Assembly (NCBI GenBank): GCA_003445475.1
Contig: DMDP01000182.1
Location: forward strand, 1-5,872
Origin: Peptococcaceae bacterium
GTDB lineage: Bacteria; Bacillota; Desulfotomaculia; Desulfotomaculales; UBA12532
DNA length: 5,872 bases
Direction: 5' to 3'
The notes beneath the pieces were generated by a model. The model was not told the DNA's origin. It saw only the letters and a list, made by a program, of their open reading frames with translations, and did not search any database. The position numbers and the translations under genes are program-made. Positions 1 to 4,858 of this stretch are shown here, one piece after another (position 1 is the stretch's first letter; every line of letters begins with the position of its first letter).

Positions 1-1
1 G

Positions 2-850
2 TTTTCCCCGCGCGCTTTTCCGGCGTTGATGACCAACATGGTTGAAGCCGGCGAGGTCGGGGGCGTGCTCGACCGCGTGCTGGAGCGCCTGGCGCTGCAC
101 TTTGAAAAGGAACACGAGATGCGAGACAAGATCAAGTCCGCCATTACCTACCCGGCGGTGGTGGTCTCCGTTGCCGTTCTGGCCCTGCTGGTTCTGGTTA
201 CCTTCGTCCTTCCTACCTTCGTAAACATGCTGTACACGCTTGAGGTCCCTTTACCCCTGCCTACCCGGCTGGTGATCGGCCTAAGTAACGGTTTGCGCAC
301 GTGCTGGTACCTGCTTCCGCTTGTAGTAATGGCTCTTTTTGCTGCCCTGCGGGTGGCGATCAATTCGCCGCGCGGGCGGGAGCGATGGGACCGTCTGGTT
401 CTGCGGCTGCCGGTCTTCGGGAGATTGGTCCACAAGATAATCATAGCCCGCTTCAGCCGCACCCTGGGCACGCTCCTGCGCGGCGGGGTGCCGATCCTGC
501 GGGCCCTGGATGTTGTTCGGAATGTGGCGGGCAACACGATGGTAGTGCGAGCCGTCGAGGGAGCGGCGGTCAGTGTCCGGGAGGGGGCGGGCCTCGCGGG
601 GCCGCTCGCGCGCAGTGGCGTCTTTCCGCCTATGGTCATCCAGATGGTGGCCACCGGAGAAGAAACCGGCGCCCTGGACGCTATGCTGGAGCGGGTGGCG
701 GCCTTTTACGAAGGGGAGGTGGAGGCCATTGTGGCCCGCCTGGCCTCGCTGATCGAGCCGGTTCTGATCGTCGGACTGGGCGGAATAGTGGGCTTTATCG
801 TGATTTCTATTTTGTTGCCTTATTTCCAAATGCTGGGGAGTATTAGGTAA
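2..850 (+). CDS. gspF: GspF/PilC inner-membrane platform protein, 5' truncated by window edge
   Basis: Polytopic inner-membrane protein that organises the assembly ATPase and pilin polymerisation in type IV pilus and type II secretion machines. The frame is open from base 2, and the visible residues before the first possible start (ending F-P-A-L-M-T-N-M) fit the family, so the gene continues beyond the left edge; 282 residues are visible of about 400 usual. The GspF duplication is plain: M-V-E-A-G-E-V-G-G-V-L-D near visible residues 13-24 is echoed by M-V-A-T-G-E-E-T-G-A-L-D at about 215-226. Three hydrophobic segments lie near visible residues 52-74, 103-120 and 250-272, the last closing the protein as in GspF. 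It ends with TAA. The pilins that follow are its expected substrates, but a regulatory leader of 381 nt separates them, so they can be expressed independently. Whether to call it GspF or PilC cannot be decided here. Confidence 0.93.
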   Translation, partial: FSPRAFPALMTNMVEAGEVGGVLDRVLERLALHFEKEHEMRDKIKSAITYPAVVVSVAVLALLVLVTFVLPTFVNMLYTLEVPLPLPTRLVIGLSNGLRTCWYLLPLVVMALFAALRVAINSPRGRERWDRLVLRLPVFGRLVHKIIIARFSRTLGTLLRGGVPILRALDVVRNVAGNTMVVRAVEGAAVSVREGAGLAGPLARSGVFPPMVIQMVATGEETGALDAMLERVAAFYEGEVEAIVARLASLIEPVLIVGLGGIVGFIVISILLPYFQMLGSIR

Positions 851-894
851 GGGCGCCCCCGGTAACTTTCGATCTAAAGCTGGTTGAATTTGGG

Positions 895-923
895 TTGACA
901 GTCTTCGCCGATCGTGGTACGAA
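895..923 (+). promoter_or_regulatory. Candidate sigma-A promoter for the riboswitch-pilin transcript
   Basis: A perfect TTGACA lies at 895-900. Seventeen bases later is TACGAA (918-923), which matches the TATAAT consensus at only three positions, so the -10 is weak. The placement is sensible: it follows the gspF stop by 45 nt and would start RNA about 45 nt upstream of the aptamer, inside an AT-rich stretch. Read-through from gspF is the alternative source of the transcript. Confidence 0.4.
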
Positions 924-974
924 ATTAATAAAACATGCAAGTTACCAAAATATATCACCTGATTATCTGACCAG

Positions 975-1070
975 TTGTCTGGTACCGAAAAGGTGAACCC
1001 GCCGCGAGGCGGAGGCGCAAAGCCACGGGCCTGCCCCGCGCAGGCGGCCGGGCTGCCGAATACCAGGCAG
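975..1070 (+). promoter_or_regulatory. c-di-GMP-I (GEMM-I) riboswitch aptamer
   Basis: Senses cyclic di-GMP in the nascent leader RNA. Seen in the sequence: a closing stem P1 in which 975-984 pairs with 1061-1070 (core CTGGTA/TACCAG); a stem CCGCC/GGCGG (999-1003 with 1008-1012) capped by a GNRA tetraloop GCGA (1004-1007); the hallmark GCAAAGCC at 1017-1024; a third stem GCCTGC/GCAGGC (1029-1034 with 1040-1045) extended by CGG/CCG; and the conserved closing block GCCGGGCTGCCGAA at 1047-1060. Order and spacing match the GEMM-I class, which commonly controls pilus and motility genes in Clostridia and Deltaproteobacteria. By alignment to the Vibrio Vc2 aptamer, the base equivalent to G20 is g992 and the ligand-intercalating A47 is a1019. 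A guanine at the G20 position favours c-di-GMP over cGAMP, though some core positions deviate. It sits 162 nt before the first pilin gene. Confidence 0.87.
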
Positions 1071-1101
1071 GCGACTGTTGAGTTGCCTGCCTGCTGCTTT
1101 T
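1064..1101 (+). terminator. Riboswitch-controlled intrinsic terminator (expression platform)
   Basis: A 12-bp hairpin pairs 1064-1075 with 1082-1093 (CAGGCAGGC against GCCTGCCTG, then one G-U and two more pairs) around a 6-nt loop, followed by CTGC and four Ts (1098-1101). Its 5' arm shares bases 1064-1070 with the 3' strand of aptamer stem P1, so the two structures exclude each other: ligand-stabilised P1 should block the terminator and allow transcription of the pilin genes (ON switch). The T tract is short and offset by four bases, so termination may be incomplete. Confidence 0.7.
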
Positions 1102-1231
1102 AAGCTGGCTTCTGGCGCGGTAGTTGCTGAGAATTCGTGTGGATTACGCGTGGGGGGTGGGAATGAGGTTGAGGAGCCTGGGGTAGCACCTGGAATCAAG
1201 AAAGCATTAGCAAGGCAAAGGAGTGGTATTT
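1102..1231 (+). other. Leader between terminator and first pilin, with ribosome binding site
   Basis: This 130-nt stretch completes the gene-free region 851-1231. I see no gene in it. It ends in a good Shine-Dalgarno site, AAAGGAG at 1217-1223, placed 8 nt before the GTG at 1232, which fixes the start of the interrupted pilin. Its middle part (about 1150-1180) is purine-rich and poorly structured. Confidence 0.6.
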
Positions 1232-1738
1232 GTGTTAAGGCGCCTGAATAAGTCGTTCCGCTGTGAGCGGGGCTTCACCCTGGTGGAACTCCTGGTCGTC
1301 ATCGCCATCATCGGCATCCTGGCCGCCGTCATCGCGCCCAACGCTTTCAAGGCCATTGAAAAGAGCAAGGTGGCGGCGGCCTAGGCGGATTATAAGGCGA
1401 TTAAAGCGGCGGCGCTGAATTTTTACACGGATACCGGCACATGGCCAGCAACAGCAACTGGGGATCCCGGTTTTGTGACTGAACCCGCCGGCGTGGACGG
1501 CTGGAACGGCCCCTACCTGGAGCGCTGGCCGAGCAAGAACCCGTGGGGCGGAAAGTATTATTACATCAAAGATGGCAACTGGGATTTTGATAATGGAGAT
1601 GATTCAGGTTACAGGTTCCTACAGTTGGATGAGGTTCCGTCCAGCGCCATAAGCAAGTTGGAGAGCGACCTTGGGAGCGACGTTGTACAAAAGAATACGG
1701 ATGAGAACAAGATTAACATCCTCATCTCTAAAGACTAA
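1232..1738 (+). pseudogene. GspG-like pilin interrupted by one in-frame amber codon
   Basis: First of five pilin paralogues and the first gene behind the riboswitch. From GTG 1232 the frame encodes a 14-residue basic leader ending in R-G, then F-T-L-V-E and the pilin N-terminal helix, up to codon 51, which is TAG (1382-1384). The same frame then stays open for 117 more codons to TAA at 1736-1738 and keeps the family features: Y-T-D-T-G-T-W-P (codons 65-72), G-W-N-G-P-Y-L-E-R-W-P (90-100), the N-P-W-G-G-K-Y-Y-Y strand typical of GspG (103-111) and an acidic D-F-D-N-G-D-D loop (118-124) that could bind calcium. There is no frameshift. The aligned residue in the other copies is Val or Tyr, and Tyr to amber is a one-base change. 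It could be a recent nonsense mutation, a sequencing error, or a read-through codon; the upstream 50 residues alone would be a helix-only pilin. Confidence 0.85.
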
Positions 1739-1883
1739 GATTGAGATGTGCTAAAGAGACCACCGGACCTGCGGTTACGGCTACGGTAGGTGCCTAGCAA
1801 CGCTTTCGTGATACAAAGAGAGTATTGTATGGCCGAAATCAGTCCTCGATCGGCAACAGTGGGGCAGCCGGGTCTGCTTGACA

Positions 1884-1917
1884 CGTGCTGCCGGCGCCCT
1901 CCGGCGCGGGCAGCACG
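1884..1917 (+). repeat. GC-rich inverted repeat (stem-loop)
   Basis: CGTGCTGCC (1884-1892) pairs with GGCAGCACG (1909-1917); after a G-G mismatch, GCGCC (1894-1898) pairs with GGCGC (1903-1907) around a CTCC loop. The result is a 14-bp stem with one mismatch. Only two Ts follow, so it is not a standard intrinsic terminator. A role in RNA processing, stability or attenuation is inference. Confidence 0.6.
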
Positions 1918-1929
1918 CTTCCCGCCCTG

Positions 1930-1961
1930 TGCCGGAACCCGCCGTGCCCCCTGTTCCGGCA
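1930..1961 (+). repeat. Inverted repeat with 14-nt C-rich loop
   Basis: TGCCGGAAC (1930-1938) is perfectly complementary to GTTCCGGCA (1953-1961), a 9-bp stem. It lies 12 nt after the preceding stem-loop and about 50 nt before the next pilin start. Confidence 0.55.
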
Positions 1962-1976
1962 GGGGTGGAGTAGTAA

Positions 1977-1996
1977 ACCAGATCCCTTTGTCTGGT
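1977..1996 (+). repeat. Small hairpin abutting the Shine-Dalgarno site of the second pilin
   Basis: ACCAGA (1977-1982) pairs with TCTGGT (1991-1996) around an 8-nt loop. The stem ends one base before AAGGAGGTG (1997-2005), so it could stack next to the ribosome binding site without hiding it. Confidence 0.45.
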
Positions 1997-2013
1997 AAGG
2001 AGGTGAGCAAGTA

Positions 2014-2634
2014 GTGTTTCGTTTGTCAAACTTGCGCCGCAACAATCGCGGCTTCACCCTGGTAGAGCTTTTGGTGGTCATCGCCGTCATCGGCATCCTG
2101 GCAGCCATCATTGTGCCAAATGCCTTCAAAGCGGTGAACAAATCTCAGATCAGCAAGACAGTCTCAGACTTAAAGGCAGTCAAGTCCGCCGTTCAAAGTT
2201 ATTATGCGGATACGGGGCAATGGCCGCCTGATCACTATATTCTGGACGGTAACGGTCCCTTGTTTAAGGATCCAAGCGGGGTTGAGGGTTGGAATGGACC
2301 GTACCTTGAGCGCTACGGAAAGAGCCCACTCGTAAGAAATCCGGCTCCAGGACTCCCTCATCCGGGATGGTACTACATATGGAAGACCAAATCTACTAGC
2401 GGTGAATATTGTTGCTGGTTTGATCTGGATAACGATGGTACAGTTGAAGTAAAAGATGGTATAAGTGCTTGTCTATATGGCCTTTCTCTGGCGGATGCTT
2501 TGAGGATTGATCAAATTTTTGATGGTGAAGGGAAAGTCGGCAGTTCGGGAATGGTGAATGTCCTTAATTTAAGTGGAGAAAATGGGGCGCTTGTTGCTCT
2601 ATTTGTTGGGCGCACCGGTAACGACCAGAATTGA
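2014..2634 (+). CDS. GspG-like major pilin/pseudopilin with EF-hand-like calcium loop
   Basis: Precursor of a filament subunit, 206 residues, starting at GTG behind AAGGAGGTGA. The basic 13-residue leader ends R-G; cleavage is expected between G13 and F14, with the conserved glutamate at +5 (E18), then a hydrophobic helix to about residue 38. Family landmarks follow: Y-Y-A-D-T-G-Q-W-P (63-71) and G-W-N-G-P-Y-L-E-R-Y (92-101). Residues 137-148, D-L-D-N-D-G-T-V-E-V-K-D, fit the 12-residue EF-hand/dockerin calcium loop (Asp at 1, 3, 5 and 12, Gly at 6). GspG proteins are known to need calcium, although through a different loop shape. Adjacent cysteines C133-C134 precede it. The 3' half is AT-rich: 73 of 180 bases in 2401-2580 are G or C by my count. 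It is the first intact pilin of the array and is likely co-transcribed with those after it. Confidence 0.95.
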   Translation: MFRLSNLRRNNRGFTLVELLVVIAVIGILAAIIVPNAFKAVNKSQISKTVSDLKAVKSAVQSYYADTGQWPPDHYILDGNGPLFKDPSGVEGWNGPYLERYGKSPLVRNPAPGLPHPGWYYIWKTKSTSGEYCCWFDLDNDGTVEVKDGISACLYGLSLADALRIDQIFDGEGKVGSSGMVNVLNLSGENGALVALFVGRTGNDQN

Positions 2635-2800
2635 AATCTAGCGGTTCTCAAATTGGCATACGCATACTGCCGGTAGCGCTGGCCGTTGTTGCTGAAAGCA
2701 AAGCCCTGCGTAGCTCAGGCGGTGGTTTGCGTGTGGGATCTATAGCTGAAAATTATTGGACGGCCTGTCGGTTTAGTATGCAGGGGGTGAGGTACTGGTC
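2635..2800 (+). other. 166-nt spacer between second and third pilins
   Basis: No gene, clear promoter or terminator is visible. A modest imperfect stem can form from GCAAA (2698-2702) with TTTGC (2726-2730), without a T tract. A Shine-Dalgarno site, AGGGGGTGA (2782-2790), sits 10 nt before the TTG at 2801 and supports that start. Confidence 0.5.
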
Positions 2801-3379
2801 TTGAAAGATGATAACCTGACTAAACAGATGTGCCTGGAAAAAGGCTTTACCCTGGTGGAGCTTCTGGTGGTTATCGCCATTGTCGGCATCCTTGCCGCAA
2901 TAGTGCTTCCGAATGCATTTCAGTCAACCGAGAAAGCCAAAATCGCCCAAGCATATGAGACCGCCAAGGCGATAAAGTCGGCTGCGCTGCAGTATTACGC
3001 GGATACGGGGCGCTGGCCCGCAATGACTGACAACTACAGCGACATCAACGGGTTCCTAGAAGATGACGGAACGCCCGGGTGGAACGGGCCATACCTGGAG
3101 AAATGGAAGTTCAGCCCCTGGAACGGCCGGCTGCGCTGGGACACGAGCATAAACGTGACCGGTGGACCTGCTGAGGACGCAATTATTGTTTTCGACGATG
3201 ACCATACACAGGATCCCAATGATAACCAGGGTAAGATTCCGCGTCGTTCAATGGAGGAAATTGACCGCACCCTTGATGATGGGAATTTGGCTACAGGTTT
3301 TGTTCAGGGCGACGGAGAAGGGTATGCAGCGGCTAAGGGAGAACTGGTCATTGTATTGGTGGCGGATGTGCAGCAGTGA
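2801..3379 (+). CDS. GspG-like pilin/pseudopilin, third copy
   Basis: A 192-residue pilin precursor starting at TTG. The leader is 15 residues with mixed charge, ending E-K-G; cleavage is expected between G15 and F16, with E20 at +5. The N-terminal helix is nearly identical to its neighbours, followed by Y-Y-A-D-T-G-R-W-P (65-73) and G-W-N-G-P-Y-L-E-K-W (93-102). The usual P-W-G-G strand is replaced by S-P-W-N-G-R. An acidic segment, F-D-D-D-H-T-Q-D-P-N-D (131-141), occupies the place of the calcium loop in the second pilin. The only cysteine is C11, in the leader, so the mature protein has none. The C-terminus ends in a hydrophobic strand, E-L-V-I-V-L-V-A-D. The function is inferred from family resemblance; major or minor subunit status is unknown. 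Confidence 0.94.
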   Translation: MKDDNLTKQMCLEKGFTLVELLVVIAIVGILAAIVLPNAFQSTEKAKIAQAYETAKAIKSAALQYYADTGRWPAMTDNYSDINGFLEDDGTPGWNGPYLEKWKFSPWNGRLRWDTSINVTGGPAEDAIIVFDDDHTQDPNDNQGKIPRRSMEEIDRTLDDGNLATGFVQGDGEGYAAAKGELVIVLVADVQQ

Positions 3380-3453
3380 TCAAGGCAAGGCGTTTTTGCA
3401 AATCATGCCGGCAGGTTTTCAGCCGAACTATTTCATTTGGCGTACGGGGGAAG

Positions 3454-3473
3454 CGCTTTTTAAAAGCGGGTGA
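3454..3473 (+). promoter_or_regulatory. Palindrome overlapping the ribosome binding site of the fourth pilin
   Basis: CGCTTTT (3454-3460) and AAAAGCG (3462-3468) form a perfect inverted repeat around one T. The Shine-Dalgarno site AGCGGGTGA (3465-3473) begins inside its 3' arm and ends 5 nt before TTG 3479. This supports TTG 3479 over the upstream GTG 3470, which lies within the site itself. The hairpin could partly hide the ribosome binding site, which is inference. Confidence 0.5.
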
Positions 3474-3478
3474 CAATA

Positions 3479-4057
3479 TTGCTTAGATTTCTAAGCCTTG
3501 GCCGGGGCAACCGCGGCTTTACGCTGGTGGAGCTCCTGGTGGTCATAGCCATTATCGGTGTTCTGGCGGCTATCATCGTTCCCAGTACCTTCCGGGCGGT
3601 GGAAAAGGCGAAGATATCGCGGGTGGTTGCTGACGTGCGGGCCATAAAGGCGGCCGGTTACGCCTATTACGCCGATACCGGTGACTGGCCGAAGGCGGGG
3701 CAGGAGTCCTACGACCCCGGCTCCGATGACGACTATGGTTTTCTGTACTTTATGCAGGCAGACGGCAGCAATGGCTGGAACGGGCCGTACCTGGAGAAGC
3801 CGCCCGGCGCCACGCCCTGGGGCGGCCACTACCGCTACTGGAAAGGCAAAATTAGCGGTACCGTCTATGACGCCGCGGGTAATCCGATTGCAGTTAACAA
3901 CACCAAATGCGCCGTGGTCACCATCGGCGGCTTTCCCGACCGGGGTATCCGTGACGCCGTGGATCGGCGCATCCGGGAGAGTGTCGGTTACTCCTATGTG
4001 GGGGAGGAAAACGGCACGTACTACATCTCGGTGATCATCTGGATGGAGGGGTTGTAG
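3479..4057 (+). CDS. GspG-like pilin/pseudopilin, fourth copy
   Basis: A 192-residue pilin precursor. TTG 3479 is chosen because AGCGGGTGA lies just upstream at the right distance and because it gives a 13-residue basic leader (M-L-R-F-L-S-L-G-R-G-N-R-G) like that of the second pilin; an in-frame GTG at 3470 would add three residues but has no well-placed site. Cleavage is expected between G13 and F14, with E18 at +5. Landmarks are Y-Y-A-D-T-G-D-W-P (63-71), G-W-N-G-P-Y-L-E-K (99-107) and T-P-W-G-G-H-Y-R-Y (112-120), the last being the GspG-type strand. The acidic calcium-like loop is absent from the C-terminal part, but D-P-G-S-D-D-D-Y lies at 79-86. There is one cysteine (C144). The coding sequence is very GC-rich (46 of 60 bases in 3781-3840), in contrast to the second pilin. 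It ends with TAG. Confidence 0.93.
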   Translation: MLRFLSLGRGNRGFTLVELLVVIAIIGVLAAIIVPSTFRAVEKAKISRVVADVRAIKAAGYAYYADTGDWPKAGQESYDPGSDDDYGFLYFMQADGSNGWNGPYLEKPPGATPWGGHYRYWKGKISGTVYDAAGNPIAVNNTKCAVVTIGGFPDRGIRDAVDRRIRESVGYSYVGEENGTYYISVIIWMEGL

Positions 4058-4114
4058 AGCCGGCGCGCTTGTCGCTTGAGTATCCGGCGCCTGGCGTGTG
4101 GTTGGGCTTGTCAT

Positions 4115-4125
4115 AAGGCGGAGGG
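4115..4125 (+). promoter_or_regulatory. Ribosome binding site that sets the start of the fifth pilin
   Basis: AAGGCGGAGGG ends 7 nt before TTG 4133. The frame is also open from a TTG at 4076, but that start has no clear site and would give a leader of 30 residues, far longer than the 13-15 of its neighbours. TTG 4133 gives an 11-residue basic leader. Confidence 0.65.
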
Positions 4126-4132
4126 ACCTGGA

Positions 4133-4726
4133 TTGACTAAACGAGTTTCTAAGAATGAAAAAGGCTTCACTCTGGTGGAACTCCTGGTGGTCATTGCCAT
4201 CATTGGTGTGCTGGCGGCAATCATCACCCCCAATGCCTTCAGGGCGGTTCATAAGGCAAAAATTACCAGGGCCGTCAATGATTTAAAAGCTATTGCTGCG
4301 GCGGCAATGCAGTTTTATGCCGATGTGGGAACCTGGCCCAGTGATGCTGAAGGTGCTGATCCCGGCCTTGTTACCAAGCCAGCTGATGCCGGGCGTGGGG
4401 ACGGGGGGAACTTCGGGTACACAACTGATCTCAGTAACTGGAACGGTCCATACCTGGAAAAATGGCCCCTACGAAGCCCTCTGGGTGGAGTGGGTCCCCT
4501 GCCCGGAGATGGTGCCTATGGCTGGCATTTGGGGGCAAAGCATCCCAGCTGGGAAGGGCCGGCTTATTGCTGTGCCGCCGAGTTGCGTGGCGTGCCGAAA
4601 GATATTTTTCAGCAGATCGACAAGATTGTCGACGGCGGCGATGGCTGGACAAAAGGGAAGATAAGGTCCTGGGGCGACCCGGCCAACGTAGACTCCTTGC
4701 AGTATGTGGTAAGTGAGTGGAATTAG
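4133..4726 (+). CDS. GspG-like pilin/pseudopilin, fifth copy
   Basis: A 197-residue pilin precursor from TTG 4133. The short basic leader (M-T-K-R-V-S-K-N-E-K-G) is cut between G11 and F12, with E16 at +5. The N-terminal helix is followed by F-Y-A-D-V-G-T-W-P (61-69) and N-W-N-G-P-Y-L-E-K-W-P (102-112). The loop between these two landmarks is longer and glycine-rich (about 70-98). The P-W-G-G strand is changed to S-P-L-G-G. Adjacent cysteines C146-C147 sit at the position equivalent to C133-C134 of the second pilin, and a helix G-V-P-K-D-I-F-Q-Q-I-D follows (153-163). The gene ends with TAG and is followed by 132 nt before the peptidase. It could be a co-subunit or an alternative major pilin; the sequence does not decide. 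Confidence 0.93.
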   Translation: MTKRVSKNEKGFTLVELLVVIAIIGVLAAIITPNAFRAVHKAKITRAVNDLKAIAAAAMQFYADVGTWPSDAEGADPGLVTKPADAGRGDGGNFGYTTDLSNWNGPYLEKWPLRSPLGGVGPLPGDGAYGWHLGAKHPSWEGPAYCCAAELRGVPKDIFQQIDKIVDGGDGWTKGKIRSWGDPANVDSLQYVVSEWN

Positions 4727-4776
4727 TTAAAATTTGGAAGAAGATGTTGTCAAGTTTACCGAGACTATTTTGATTT

Positions 4777-4797
4777 CAAGCACCGGTAAGGTGCTTG
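4777..4797 (+). repeat. Perfect 8-bp inverted repeat upstream of the prepilin peptidase
   Basis: CAAGCACC (4777-4784) and GGTGCTTG (4790-4797) flank GGTAA. No T tract follows, so it is not a standard terminator. It could be a protein operator or an RNA hairpin; no convincing promoter could be placed around it. It lies in the AT-rich 132-nt spacer between the last pilin and the peptidase. Confidence 0.5.
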
Positions 4798-4858
4798 GTC
4801 GTGGCGTAAGATTGCTTGTATTGGTGAACGGTATTTTGCATATTTAAAGAGAAAGGTC

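Larger units (their letters stand above)
1739..2013 (+). other. Structured 275-nt spacer before the second pilin
   Basis: No convincing gene or promoter is visible. The 5' half contains a small inverted repeat, ATACAA with TTGTAT (about 1813-1832). The 3' half is GC-rich and carries three stronger inverted repeats listed separately. It ends with AAGGAGGTGA (1997-2006), a near-perfect Shine-Dalgarno site ending about 8-10 nt before GTG 2014, so translation of the second pilin should be strong. Confidence 0.6.

Noticed and set aside
281..958. 225-codon open frame on the minus strand across gspF
   Set aside because: It is a low-complexity, Arg/His/Gln-rich antisense translation of a clear gspF gene, with no family resemblance.
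1475..1738. Separate 87-codon gene starting at GTG 1475
   Set aside because: It is in the same frame as the interrupted pilin and encodes that pilin's C-terminal domain, with no leader and only a weak GGGGA upstream. It is better read as part of the pseudogene, though translation from it is mentioned as a possibility.
1878..1906. TTGACA at 1878-1883 as an internal promoter for the second pilin
   Set aside because: The sequence 17 bases downstream is CCGGCG, within a GC-rich stem; no usable -10 is present.
1884..1917. Intrinsic terminator after the interrupted pilin
   Set aside because: The stem is strong, but only two Ts follow it and then a C-rich run, so the T tract needed for intrinsic termination is missing.
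2656..2730. Second GEMM-type riboswitch before the third pilin
   Set aside because: GCAAAGCC appears at 2698-2705, but there is no closing stem, no GNRA-capped stem in the right place and no GCCGGG-type closing block; the copy instead pairs with GGTTTGC nearby.
4076..4132. N-terminal extension of the fifth pilin from TTG 4076
   Set aside because: It would give a 30-residue leader unlike its paralogues and lacks a ribosome binding site, whereas AAGGCGGAGGG precedes TTG 4133 at normal spacing.
3491..4252. Long open frame (253 codons) on the minus strand
   Set aside because: It lies opposite two clear pilin genes, has no recognisable motif, and is explained by GC-rich codon use on the plus strand.
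4747..4775. Promoter for the peptidase (TTGTCA at 4747-4752)
   Set aside because: The candidate -10 at the proper spacing, TTGATT, is poor, and other combinations in the AT-rich spacer are equally weak; none stands out from chance.
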